Assembly: GCA_032622095.1 (NCBI GenBank)
Contig: CP136063.1
Span: 62,695,897-62,759,896, forward strand
Origin: Siphonodentalium dalli
Taxonomy: Eukaryota > Mollusca > Scaphopoda > Gadilida > Siphonodentaliidae
Direction of reading: 5' to 3'
DNA length: 64,000 nucleotides
Translations under genes and position numbers: made by a program
The notes under the pieces: model-generated
The model's database searches: none
What the model was told of the DNA's origin: nothing
Seen by the model: only the letters and a program-made list of their open reading frames with translations
Part shown: piece after piece, positions 31,936 to 43,660 of the stretch
Layout: the number at the start of each line of letters is the position of its first letter
Numbering within the stretch: the first letter of the stretch is position 1

Positions 31936-32677
31936 CAGACCTGTTAACCATCCCGGATTGTGCGGGAGACTCCCGGATTTGAGCACGATCTCCAGAACTC
32001 CCGGACAGCCATGACAATCTCCCGGATCCAGCTGATGTAGAAAATCACAGAATATTTCTTTATTTGATCTATTTTCTTTATTTTCTGCTATCAACACATA
32101 ATTAATCTGGGGTCATAAAATCAACATTCTTCGCACAGCAGGAGCACTGGACAATAAAACAACAAACACCTTCTAAGTTCTATTGAAAGGGATCACCAGG
32201 CTGAACAAAGGTGACCTGTTCTGAATTAACTCAATTAGCAACCCACTAGAGATAAGCCCTGAGGTTATATGAAACTACCATTAAAGTTTATTGGTCTGAT
32301 AAAATTCAAAAGAAGCACATGTTCTGGCTTTAAACTTTCTGAGTCCGTTCCTGAGTTGTACTTTTTAATGTGACATTTGAAATATCGTGAGACCTAATGA
32401 AATCGAAAGTAGTTAATATTGATATACGTACTCCGATAGCTTACGATATTTTCTCTATAAATGAGACAATAAAAGTAAAAACTACACAGTAAATGTTTTT
32501 CTTAAGAATACTTGTTAATTTGCCATCAAACTTACATGTTTATGTGTGATATTTGTTTTATTTTGGTTGTCAAAATTATGAAATACAAAAGGTATCTTGT
32601 TGGAATAAATTATTTTTAAATCTCCCGGATGATGACCACAATCTCACGGAAAATATTTTGTGAGGTTAACAGGTCTG
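31936..32677. mobile_element. Non-autonomous hAT element, 8-bp target duplication
   Basis: Perfect 14-bp terminal inverted repeats (CAGACCTGTTAACC and complement) are flanked by the 8-bp duplication CACACGTC (31928-31935 and 32678-32685). CAG ends and 8-bp duplications define the hAT superfamily. The 742-bp body encodes nothing recognisable. A repeated CTCCCGGA word occurs near both ends. A diverged relative starts at 34077. Confidence 0.9.
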
Positions 32678-32764
32678 CACACGTCGTCAGTTTCCTCTTG
32701 TTCTGGCATGGGCCATCACTATTCATAAAGCACAAGGGAAAACACTTGATGAACTGGTTGTTAA

Positions 32765-33156
32765 CCCTTTACCCAACAGAAGGGCCCTGTGCCAATGCAT
32801 TCTCTTATATATGCGAGTCGACCATAGGTCGCCTCGCATATATAAGAGAATGCATTGGCTTAACACATTAATAATTATAAAATTGTTAAAGAATGTAAGA
32901 AAAAATGGTAAAAAGTATTAAAAAAAGATTTTTTTTAGGCCAATGCATTCTCTTATATATGCGAGGCGACCTATGGTTGACTCGCATATATAAGAGAATG
33001 CATTGGCACAGGGCATAACTGTAACTATCACAATGTGGTCAAGGAGCCGGTTCCAATGATATCCATATTTGTATGGTTCTATTGAGACAGACCGAAGATA
33101 TTTTAGGCTGTTGAAGCTTTATTTGGCCGGTTTTGGCCGGTTTGTTGGGTAAAGGG
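32765..33156 (-). mobile_element. piggyBac-type MITE, copy B, TTAA target site
   Basis: CCCTTTACCCAAC to GTTGGGTAAAGGG with TTAA on each side (32761-32764 and 33157-33160). The two 69-bp hairpins are at 32791-32859 and 32939-33007. Relative to copy A at 11879-12308 it is inverted, as shown by the flanking AAATATCTTCGGTCTGTCTC segment lying on the opposite side. It is inserted in the helicase relic. Confidence 0.9.
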
Positions 33157-33608
33157 TTAACACAGGTGGGACATACAGGGCTGGTCAGATGTTTTCAGCT
33201 CTTAGCAGAGTTCGAACACTCAGTGGTCTGCATTTAATCAGTGGATTTCAATCAAAGCATATCAAATGCGGCATGCAAACCTGCTAAAGAATGAGGAAAA
33301 ACATGCCATTTCATTTAGAAACGCCTGCATACGATTAATCACAATAAAATAACTAAATAATAAATGTCCTGTGATAGACGAGGCGGGCTATAAAAAGCAC
33401 GCCTTGGAAAATTCTAGGCAGGCTGTAGGCGGGCAGCCAGCCTTGAGATTTCCAGGCCTGTTATTTCTATATTAACCCTTTAATTTTACCATTTTATTTT
33501 TGCTGTTTTAGAAAGCAGGATAAACTAGATACAAAGGCATTTCAAGGTGATCTCCCAAACCAGGCAATCTGTTCATCACTAGTGTATTTACTATTTGTTT
33601 CTTTTCAG

Positions 33609-33747
33609 CACCCCATTAGAGATATGGCAGCGGCAAAGAAATTATTTTTCCGATGATATGAATGTTGTCGTTCTCAGGGACAACATTTTAGATGAAGTGA
33701 AGAGACTGAGCCAGAAAGGCCAATCACAAAATGATGATTGTAATTGA
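33609..33747 (+). CDS. Candidate terminal exon, unknown
   Basis: A strong acceptor (GTTTCTTTTCAG) opens a 45-codon frame reading TPLEIWQRQRNYF, then MNVVVLRDNILDEVKRLSQ, to a TGA at 33745. The VVVLRDNILDEVKRL part is helix-like and could be the tail of the helicase relic upstream or the start of a HECT-type domain whose next exon may be at 36314. I cannot decide between them. Confidence 0.35.
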
Positions 33748-34076
33748 CAGATGTTAACAGATCCCTTGGCGAAAGTAAAATGCTATTACCAGAATCATAA
33801 TCTAGAGTTTTGATGTTGAATGATAGAGTATTTGTTATGTACTAAAGTGGTATATAGACAGATGTACATTGATACCATTTTTTGCAATTTATGGGTCTGC
33901 TGTTGACAGCAAGATATCTTTTTAATTATTGGTTCTGACATAATTAAGCTAACGAATCGGAACCTCAGTCTGTACACAGTACCTAAAATGCTGAATCAGA
34001 CCAGAACAGCAAATCAACTAAATTATAACAATGAAGGTTATGCAGATGACTTGTAATCGATGGGGTATATCCCAAC

Positions 34077-34300
34077 CAGACCTGTTAAGTTTCACGGATT
34101 GTCCATGAGACTCCCAGACTGTCGTAGGTAAAACCTCCAAAATACAGAATAGTACCGATTTCTCCCACATGTGCAGATCAAGAGTATTTTTTTATTCATC
34201 ATCATTCAGTACCATCAACAGTGAGTCAATTGAGACTAATTAATTTTCAATGCAATGCAAACTGTTCTAGTTTAGACAATAGATTTTATGACATGACTAT
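34077..34300 (+). mobile_element. Diverged relative of the hAT element (left part)
   Basis: CAGACCTGTTAAG then CACGGATTGT and GAGACTCCCAGA follow the left end of the element at 31936 with many changes. The right end was not found. The stretch from 34300 to 35150 shows no gene. Confidence 0.5.
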
Positions 34301-35156
34301 GTCTTGGTACATCCTGTCTGAGGTAAATCTTTAAGATGAGTAGTGATTATAACGATTATATAATTAGTCGATCCCAAAGTCTGTTAATCGGGATTAGAAA
34401 ATTTCCATTCATTCTTTGTAGCAGGGGTCTATCCTGACGAATATACACAATGGGCTGGTTGTCTTAATTGACACAACCTTTGGATATTTGGGTGTGACAA
34501 TTGAATAATACCGATATCCAACCGTTGAGACAATAACTCCAATGTATTTATTTATTGAGGTCCAGTGACTGACCGTTATTTACTGCAAAGATCTTTTAAG
34601 TCGTCGGATGTGCTGCAAAATGGTGTGTATTGATTACAATACAATATGCCACTATAGGCATTGTACATGTACTCATGCAACACTCATTGATTGACCAACT
34701 ATGCACTAACGAGCATTCAATCAAGCATTACTGATATGCGCTGTGGCACCAAGTTCTCTTACAACAAGCAAATGTAGAAACTATTGACATCATGCCAAAT
34801 ATTTAGACGTTGATAATCAAAATCAGTTTGTAATTCTGTGTACGCCGCATGGGGATTCGCCGTCCATCTTGGAAATTAATTAAAGTAGCGTTGTCTCTAG
34901 TCTGAGAGTTGACTTGGGTCTAGTTATAATTAAGACTGGCATACAGCCTATAACTAAATATTTTAAACAGAGCATGTGTTCAAGCAAGAATGAGGCTGAA
35001 TAGACATCTGCAAGCAAAGTCACCAATGATGGGACTGAGATCGATGCTAAGCGAAGCTTTATCACATCATTATTTCAATTTAAAAAATTCTCAATTTACA
35101 CCACTATGGTATATATCTTTCCCAATTGCAGGGACCCTGGACCCTTTGCCAAAATA

Positions 35157-36290
35157 CCCAGGATTATCCCTGCTCAGATTTTGATTGGGATACAGTATAG
35201 TGACCCAGGATTATCCCTTCTCAGATTTTGATTGGGATACAGTATAGTGACCCAGGATTATCCCTTCTCAGATTTTGATTGGGATACAGTATAGTGACCC
35301 AGGATTATCCCTACTCAGATTTTGATTGGGATATAGTATTGTGACAGATCCATATAACTAATATACCCAGGATTATCCCTACTCAGATTTTGATTGGGAT
35401 ATAGTATAGTGACCCAGAATTGTCCCTGCTCAGATTTTGATTGGGATACAGTATAGTGACCCAGGATTATCCCTACTCAGATTTTGATTGGGATATAGTA
35501 TAGTGACGGATCCATATAACTAATATAGCCAGGATTATCCCTGCTCAGATTTTGATTGGGATACAGTATAGTGACCCAGGATTATCCCTGCTCATATTTT
35601 GATTGGGATATAGTATAGTGACCCAGGATTATCCCTGCTCATATTTTGATTGGTATATAGTATAGTGACGGATCCATATAACTAATATAGCCAGGATTAT
35701 CCCAGCTCAGATTTTGATTGGGATACAGTATAGTGACCCAGGATTGTCCCTGCTCAGATTTTGATTGGGATACAGTATAGTGACCCAGGATTGTCCCTGC
35801 TCAGATTTTGATTGGGATATAGTATAGTGACCCAGGATTATCCCTACTCAGATTTTGATTGGGATATAGTATAGTGACGGATCCATATAACTAATATACC
35901 CAGGATTATCCCTGCTCAGATTTTGATTGGGATATAGTATATTGACGGATCCATATAACTAATATACCCAGGATTATCCCAGCTCAGATTTTGATTGGGA
36001 TACAGTATAGTGACCCAGGATTATCCGTGCTCAGATTTTGATTGGGATATAGTATAGTGACCCAGAATTGTCCCTACTCAGATTTTGATTGGGATATAGT
36101 ATAGTGACGGATCCATATAACTAATATAGCCAGGATTATCCCTGCTCAGATTTTGATTGGGATATAGTATAGTGACCCAGGATTATCCCTGCTCATATTT
36201 TGATTGGGATATAGTATAGTGACCCAGGATTATCCCTGCTCAGATTTTGATTGGGATATAGTATTGTGACGGATCCATATAACTAATATG
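35157..36290 (+). repeat. 47-bp satellite with higher-order structure
   Basis: About twenty 47-bp units contain CCCAGGATTATCCCTGCTCA, GATTTTGATTGGGATA and AGTATAGTGA. After every one to four units a 21-bp insert (CGGATCCATATAACTAATAT and one more base) occurs, giving a second, longer period. The array ends 24 bases before the acceptor of the HECT-type exon, so it lies in an intron or just upstream of that exon. Confidence 0.95.
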
Positions 36291-36313
36291 AAACTTATTT
36301 TCATTTCTTTCAG

Positions 36314-36566
36314 CCTCGCTCTCAAGGAAGCTAAAACCCTAATAATTGATGACAATGGTGAAGCAACCAGCATCATATTGGATTTAACAAATTAGAAACC
36401 GACATCTATTTCCTTGCTGGAATGATTTGCGGGTGGAGTTTAATGCACGGGGGTCCGGGTTTTGAAGTCATGAGCGAGACTATGTATGGCTACCTTGTTG
36501 GGGGATGATCCCCATACAACCAAAGAAGATATCCCCAGCAAGGAGTGGCAAACAGTGATCGACAGA
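36314..36566 (+). pseudogene. HECT-type (G2E3-like) exon with two frameshifts
   Basis: The acceptor CATTTCTTTCAG and donor AGA/gtaagt bound the exon. Reading across frames gives ALKEAKTLIIDDNGEAT, then YFLAGMICGWSLMHGGPGFE and VMSETMYGYLVGG, then DDPHTTKEDIPSKEWQTVID. The AGxMI..S..HGGPG block is recurrent in invertebrate proteins named G2/M-phase-specific E3 ligase-like, within the N-lobe of HECT domains. Frameshifts lie near 36385 and in the G-run near 36500. The catalytic Cys region would lie downstream and was not found. A further splice-bounded 56-bp exon candidate (36890-36945, FAIAWTQIETFIRNKD) does not match in phase. Confidence 0.5.
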
Positions 36567-37111
36567 GTAAGTATGTAGTTGGACTAGCAGATGTTATGAT
36601 TTTAGCCTGAATGTACTCTTGTGTCCCGAATAGAAGAACAGACTTGAATAGTATTACAGGGCAGACATATGGTCAAATTTACAGTACAGGGCAGGAAAAT
36701 TAACCAAATAACCACGGATCAAGGACCAATTTCTTTAATTTGAACCAAGAAAAAATGGATTGTGAAAAATTACACTGGTAAGTAGAGCAATTTTAATGCT
36801 AATCACTCGAATACTATATTTCCAATATTTCAAGACGAATATTTCATTTTTAACTTATTAAAAAAAAAATGTTAAAACTTTTTCTTCAGAATTTGCAATA
36901 GCCTGGACGCAAATAGAGACCTTTATACGAAATAAGGACAGAGAGGTGAGTATTTAACTTGCTATGCAGATTAACCTGAGTCAAATTTCAGTTTGGTTCA
37001 CAAATGTGATTGCAACGAAATTCTGTTTGTTATTGATTTTCAGAATTCGTGACGCTGCAGTTATTTCTTGGAATATATTCGATCAACAGTCGTGAGCTAA
37101 CCTTATAATGA

Positions 37112-38596
37112 ATGATAATGAACCGTATGTTGTAGAATCTAGTAAATATAAACAAGCACAATATATGTATACGTATGCCTAGTAATCTAACTACTGACCA
37201 CCATCGAACATACAAGAAAGTAGAAGGTGGAACGAAGAGAGGCAAACCGAAGCTGGTGAGAAACGACTGCTACACCTATACCATCAAACGAGTTACCAAC
37301 GTATCGACATACTGGTGGTGTTCCCACCAACCAAAGACAGGTGGTTGTCCAGCGACGTCAACAGAGAAGAACTCTAGCTACAAAGAGGGCCATCAGCAAC
37401 ATAATCACTGACCAGATAACGTCCTAGATATTGAGCTTTCTGCAAAACTACGACAGCTAGCGACACAGGCAGACAACATCTTCGTCCCAGCCGCGACTTT
37501 GACCGAGCCAACAACTGGTACATCGACGGTACGTTCAGTATTGCACAATCCATGCTTTTGTCAGGAAAGCGAACCACATGAAGCAGGTGCCGCTTGTCTA
37601 CATCATGATGACTAGACAAAAAGCAAAAAACTATCATAAGGTTAGTTATTATTTATTTACATTTACATTACATATTTTTTTTTTATCAGTTTCATGCAAT
37701 CAACAGTTTCAACAATCACAATTATATCAAATATATTTTTCTTCATCACAGCATGTCTTTGTATGTGAATTCTCATTTTATATTTATGTATTACTGAATC
37801 ACTGCTAATCACATGATTTCTATATTTATCTTTTTAGGTATTTGAATCCCTGCTTAACCTGCTGCCAACACCACCAGCCGTCAAAACCGTGACAATGGAT
37901 TTCGATAAAGCGACATGGAACCATCTACCAGCTGTTGACTTCGAGGTTGTTTTTTTCACTGAACACAAGCAGTGAACAGAGAGATCCAGATGAAAGGTCT
38001 GAGTCCACTTTACAACAAAAAGGGTGAAGAATACAGACAAATCGGGAAGCTATTCGCACTGCCATTAATTCCAACAGAACACATTGAGCCCGCCTTCTCG
38101 AAATTGTGCAAACATTCTGTAGTCAACCGTCCTGATATTCAGTTACTGTTTGGCTATGTAGAACATCAATGGATTGATTCAACGACATTTCCAATCTCAA
38201 CGTGGTGTGTTTGGAAGATCGATACGTACCAACAACGACACGAAAGGATGCCATCCTTGAATTCAGTGCAAAAACAGACAGACAAACATTCCGTTTTATC
38301 GTCTCACTCCAATGCTAAAACGAGAAACCACCGCAGTCGATATGATGATAAAGCTGGTCAGCGAAGAGAAGCTGAAGAGATACCAAAGACTATGATAAAG
38401 ACGAAACTAGGCCCAGTTTTTCTGCCTATGGGCAGACTACGAGGGTGGAACCCTGAGAACCAGCACCCTGCATCCCAAAGACAACCACCGAAGTCACAGA
38501 AGACAAGATTGATTGTGTCATTCATTCATTTTCATTTATTGTTGATTAATAATGTTATTCATGTATCACTTTTATTTCGTTATCATAATAAAACTT
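37112..38596 (+). pseudogene. FLYWCH-MULE transposase-like gene, decayed
   Basis: The frame at 37175-37411 has a FLYWCH zinc finger: YTYTIKRVTNVSTYWWC, then GCPATS and HQQHNH. After a stop and frameshift comes NNWYIDGTFSIAQSM (MULE catalytic start with Asp), then VPLVYIMMTRQKAKNY, ending at donor 37641. An exon from 37838 reads VFESLLNLLP and TVTMDFDKATWNHLP, and after a further shift EIQMKGLSPLY and FALPLIPTEHIEPAF. This is the order of MULE transposases and of genes domesticated from them. At least three frameshifts or stops make this copy dead. No terminal inverted repeats were found, so a decayed host gene is equally possible. Confidence 0.65.
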
Positions 38597-38611
38597 GAAT
38601 AAATTACGCTA

Positions 38612-38745
38612 GAATATTTTTTCGATGGTACGAAACGACCAAAAAGATTGGTACGAAACAACCAAAATATTGGTATGAATCGACCAGAATGTACGAACCG
38701 TCTTTGTACGAAACGACCAAGGTACGAAACGTCTAGAAACCTACT
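38612..38745 (-). repeat. Dispersed GGTACGAAACGACC words
   Basis: Five irregularly spaced copies of a TGGTACGAAACGACCA-like word lie within 130 bp. Spacing is too uneven for a simple tandem array. Confidence 0.6.
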
Positions 38746-38759
38746 CAAGCACATCTTTT

Positions 38760-40150
38760 ATTTTTTCCAGTTGTTTTTCTTAAATAATAAAGATGTATAA
38801 TAGTTTACACTTGTGTTAATATTGTTGTGTATTATACACATCTTATTCTATTCTTAGTTGTTGGATCAATCAAAGAGTATCAATTCAATATAATCAATGG
38901 TGTCACTTATTGTTGACACCTCTATCAGAGTAAATCCAATGGGATGTGGAGTAATGACTTGGTGTTTTGTAGGATCCTTTGATAATGCAGAAGAGTGACC
39001 TGTTGTGTTTTTATAAGAATTAGCTTGATTAATAATCATTAGTGTAACTAAATTAACTTGAGAACTGATCATACAACCCTATTGTGTTTACAAATTAATC
39101 CCAAAATGTACAACCTTATTCAAAATGATTCCAAATGTATAGCACTTCTATCACTGTTTTTGGATATTATCATATGATTTTATCTTAATAATATAAATAA
39201 AACACTTTATTATCTTTATTCAACATAAAATATGGTATTGGTATAAAACATGATGGTAGGTCGGCACCTGAAGGCTAACATAATTTTTGCACAGGGGGGT
39301 CCTCGTGAGTAAGCCCACTACCCACTTTTTGAGCAAAAACGTGCACGAGCCCCCCGGGATTACTGATGGGTGTATACATTAGTGGACAGCCAACAACTTC
39401 ACAGTGCCAATCCTATGCTGCTGGAGCTACCAACCCTATAGTTACACTACAAAATAAAGTAAATCATATGCTCTTCAGTTGAGGAGCTAATGGCCTCCCG
39501 TGGTTGTGGTTTTGAACACCAAAAAAGACAAATAAAGAGCTCCTCTTGATCAGCTCCGAGTTTCAGCAATTAAAGGTATGTTGATATTTTAAAGGCTAGG
39601 TGAAACACTCCCATGGAGTATTTGGATCATCTGAACAAATATTGTTATTGCTAAACATATCCAGATTTGCAGACAAATAAAAATGAGGCATATTTCGGAT
39701 TTTTAATGATATTATAGATTCTGCTTAATATGATGAAATCTCGAAACATGCGCAATCAAAATAACTAAATCAGATTAATAAATTCCAATTACCCTGTGGC
39801 TTACTCAAGATGTCAGATGAACAAGATACTTAAAAAAAAGACACTTTGTTCCTTTTCTTCGCATTTTTTTTTTATAATAAATCCATCCTCCATGAATTTT
39901 TATGTATCTCTGCTGTTTAGGTTAGAATCATTATTATTCCATCCTTTTCTCTTTCAGACTTCCTCAAAGCATACGCCTCAAAACAGCAGTTGCCAATGCC
40001 ATCGGCAGTTGATATAAATCAGCGATTCAACAGGAAATGTACCAATACCAGAACCAGAGATGTAATATTCAACTCAATCATTAAATCCACTTAATATTTG
40101 CTTTGTGAAGAATTCTGATTTCTGATTTCATGATTAGATGCTAGACTCAT
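38760..40150. other. No gene seen
   Basis: AT-rich sequence with ORFs below 75 codons and no motifs. CTTTCAG at 39952-39958 resembles an acceptor, but the following sequence has no recognisable coding content. Confidence 0.45.
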
Positions 40151-40152
40151 TT

Positions 40153-41885
40153 TTAGCTCAACTTTACTTTGTAAAGTTTGAGCTATTGCCATGGCTTTGT
40201 CGTCCGTGTGTGTGTGCGTGTGTGATGCGTCAACAATTTCCTTTAGCACGGGCTACAGTTCGTACCTTTGGTCCGATTATTATGAAATTTGTCATGGATG
40301 TTGACATTGACATGTAGATGGGAACGAGTCATTTTGGGGTCATTCGTAAAAAAAACATGGCCGCCAGTGGCCATCATGGATTTCAAAATTCAATCCATTA
40401 GCACGGGCTACAGGCCGTACTGTTTGTCTTATTGTCATGAAATTTGTCATGGATGTTAATATTGACATGTAGATGGGAACGAGTAATTTTGGGGTCATTC
40501 GGCCAAAAAACATGGCCGCCGGCAGCCATCTTAGATTTTACTCTTTGCATGACTAAATCCTTTGACACGGGCTACAGGTTGTACATTTGGTCTGATCATC
40601 ATCAAATTTGTCATGGATGTTAACATTGACATGCAGATGGGAACGAGTAATTTTTGGGTCATTCGGGCAAAAAACATGGCTGCCAGCAGCCATCTTGGAT
40701 TTTACTCTTTGTATGACTAAATCCTTTAGCACGGGCTACAGGTCGTAACTTTAGTCTGATCATCATGAAATTTGTCATAGATGTTGAAATTGGAATGTAG
40801 ATGGGAAGGAGTCATTTTGGGGTCATACGGACAAAAATCATGGCCGTCAGCGGCCATCTTTGATTTCAAAATTTAATCCATTAGCACGGGCCACAGGTCC
40901 TACTGTTCGTCTGATCATCATGAAATTTGTCATGGATGTTAACATCGACATGTAGATGGGAACGAGTCAAACTTGGGGTCATTCGGTCGAAAAACATGGC
41001 CGCCAGCAGCCATCTTGGATTTTACTCTTTGTATGACTAAATCCTTTAGCACGGACTACAGGTTATACCTTGAGTCTGATCATCATGAAATTTTTCATGG
41101 CTGTTGAAATTGGAATGTAGATGGGAACGAGTCATTTTGGGGTCGTTCGGCCATAAAACATGGGCGCTGGCAGCCATGTTGGATTTTACTTTTTGCATGA
41201 TTAAATGTTTGGCATGGGCTACAGGTCGTACCTTTTGTCAGATCATTGTGAAATTTGTCATGGCTGTTGACATTGACATGTAGATGGGAACGAGTCATTT
41301 TGGGATCATTTGGCCATAAAACATGGCCGCTGGTAGCCATCTTGGATTTTACTCTTTACATGACTAGATCCTTCGGCTCGAGCTACAAGTTGTACCTTTT
41401 GTCAGATCATTATGAAATTTGTCATGGCTGTTGACATTAACATTTAGATGGGAATGAATAATATTCGGGTCATTCGGCGATATAATATAGCCACCAGTGT
41501 GCATCTTGGATTTCCAAATTCAATCCATTAGCACGGGCTACAGGCCGGAATGTTCATCTGATCATCATGAAATTTGTCGTGGATGTTAATATTGTAGGTG
41601 GGAACAGGTCATTTTGGGGTCATTCGGCCATAAAACATGGCTGCATGCAGCCATCTTGGATTTTACTCTTTGCATGACTAAATCCTTTGGCACAGGCTAC
41701 TGGTCCTACTGCTTGTTTGATCATCATGAAATATGTCATGGCTGTCAATATTGACATGTAGATGGCAACGGGTTATTTTGGGGGCGTTCGGCCATAAAAC
41801 ATGGTCACCATCTTGGATTTTACTAAATTATTCGGCACGGGCAACAGGTCGTACTTTTGGTCAGATCATAATGAAATTTATCATT
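40153..41885 (+). mobile_element. Long tandem-repeat element, Helentron-type left end
   Basis: The left end TTAGCTCAACTTTAC..GTAAAGTTTGAGCT then TATTGCCATGGC is the same foldback as at 15724. About eleven core units follow, with the marks GACATGTAGATGGGAACGAG, AAACATGGCCGC and TAGCACGGGCTACAG. The array stops at about 41885 without the AGTGTCATTGACACT end, so the right end is lost or displaced. Confidence 0.75.
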
Positions 41886-42200
41886 TGGAAAAGACAGGAA
41901 ATCGTGTTAGAAGCATAAGAAATGACACACGGCCATACAAAGAGAATACAAGGAATTTGCCACAGAGAAATGAGATAGCAGAAAAGATCAAGCAACAAAG
42001 GGAGCCTCAGAGAGGGCTACAAAATTTATCATCGACGTTATGGTACCAAGTTGATAAAAGGCCAGTTTTCCAATTAGGCTAATTGAATTATGGAATAGTC
42101 TCCTGTCAGATGCCGTTGGAATGGAAATCTATAGAAATTTTTTTTCAAAATATTGAAAAAATCAATTCTATATGGCACGTACAGCTCTTTGATACTAGTA
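41886..42200 (+). pseudogene. Possible LINE C-terminal fragment
   Basis: Near 42075 the frame reads RLIELWNSLLSDAV followed by IYRNFF, resembling the RVxxxWNxLPxxVV...FK block at the C-terminus of many LINE proteins. Nothing else supports it and a stop lies between. Confidence 0.3.
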
Positions 42201-42231
42201 TGCAGGTAGATAAAAGGTCGGCCGACCACAG

Positions 42232-43224
42232 TGTCCCCCGACAACGTGGCAAGTCGATGGCCGCTTTGTTAAAGAATTTTTTTTAAATGTCTATGGCCGC
42301 TTTGTTAAAGAAATTAAACCAGAGTTTCAAATCTCTACATTTAAAACTGTAGGAGGAGTTGATTACACCATGAAGGTACCCAATCTCATCCAAAAGGCAA
42401 AAATGTTCCAAATTTTCTAAGTCGAAAACCCCCCAAAAATATGGAAAAAATTATATTTTTTATTAGCTATATAGATGTTGCAAATCACCAACATGTTAGG
42501 AACAATATCCCAGAGTTTCAAATCTCTACATTTAAAACTGTAGGAGGAGTTGATTACACCTTGAAGGTACCCAATCTCATCCAAAAGGCAAAAATGTTCC
42601 AAATTTTCTAAGTCGAAAACCCCCCAAAAATATGGAAAAAATGATATTTATTATTAGCTATATAGATGTTGCAAATCACCAACATGTTAGGAACAATATC
42701 CCAGAGTTTCAAATCTCTACATTTAAAACTGTAGGAGGAGTTGATTACACCATGAAGGTACCCAATCTCATCCAAAAGGCAAAAATGTTCCATAATTTTC
42801 TAAGTCGAAAACCCCCCAAAAATATGGAAAAAATTATATTTTTTATTAGCTATATAGATGTTGCAAATCACCAACATGTTAGGAACAATATCCCAGAGTT
42901 TCAAATCTCTACATTTAATACTGTAGGAGGAGTTGATTACACCATGAAGGTACCCAATCTCATCCAAAAGGCAAAAATGTTCCAAATTTTCTAAGTCGAA
43001 AACCCCCCCAAAAATATGGAAAAAATTATATTTTTGATTAGCTATATAGATGTTGCAAATCACCAACATGTTAGGAACAATATCCCAGAGTTTCAAATCT
43101 CTACGTTTAAAACTGTAGGAGGAGTTGATTACACCATGAAGGTACCCAATCTCGGACGCACGGACGGACGCACGGACGGACGAGGGTCATTTCTATAGTC
43201 CTCCGACGGAAACGTCGGGGGACA
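42232..43224. mobile_element. TIR element with 191-bp tandem core
   Basis: An 11-bp inverted repeat, TGTCCCCCGAC and GTCGGGGGACA, bounds the element. The core is about 4.6 units of 191-192 bp (CAGAGTTTCAAATCTCTACA starts each). Near the right end lies GGACGCACGGACGGAC, then the hairpin CCGACGGAAACGTCGG. ORFs on both strands repeat with the core and are not coding. Tandem-core MITEs of this plan are known from bivalves; no target duplication is visible. Confidence 0.75.
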
Positions 43225-43463
43225 AAAAATGATGAGTAGCTGATTGAAGAGGCCCATCCTGCAGTTATAATTAACATCAAGTAAGTAATTTTAAACTTGA
43301 GTGATATAGATTATAGGTTATTCATTTATCTATCTCATGAAGAAATTTCAACAAACAATTTTGTAGTGTTTGAGCATAAAACCATTTATGGTGCCTTTAC
43401 GTAAACATTACTAACAATGATCTTCATCTTCTCTTTTTGTGGTTATATACAAACAAAGTGATG

Positions 43464-43660
43464 TTAACCCTTGTGATTGGAGCTTGCTAAAATTTAATAA
43501 AGCCCTGTGCCAATGCATTGTCTTACATATGTGAGTCTCCATTCATACAGGGAGCCTCACATATAAATAAGATTTATGTCAAAAGATTGCATTTTAATCC
43601 TTAACTAATTAGCTTGACCTTATAAATCAGTGCAATCTCTTATAAATGTCAGCCTTTCCG
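43464..43660. mobile_element. Relic of the palindromic piggyBac MITE family
   Basis: TTAACCCTTGTG at 43464, then CCCTGTGCCAATGCATTGTC and a decayed second arm (GCCTCACATATAAATAAG) follow the order of the MITE at 32765. The right end is lost. Confidence 0.55.

Larger units (their letters stand above)
31611..33290 (+). pseudogene. PIF1-like helicase C-terminal relic with two nested insertions
   Basis: Blocks in order: GLVNSATGVITSF, VRFGKVTATR, then after a hAT insertion RQFPLVLAWAITIHKAQGKT (helicase motif V region), then after a piggyBac MITE TGGTYRAGQMFSALSRVRTL (motif VI) and SGLHLISGFQ. If the inserts and one target-duplication copy of each are removed, the frame runs through both junctions without a gap, which proves the order of events. 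The Walker A half is missing. Helicases of this type belong to Helitrons/Helentrons; a cellular PIF1 is less likely given the DUF6570 relic upstream. Confidence 0.75.

Noticed and set aside
35157-36290. CRISPR-like regular repeats
   Set aside because: The units are contiguous with no unique spacers, in an animal genome; it is a satellite.
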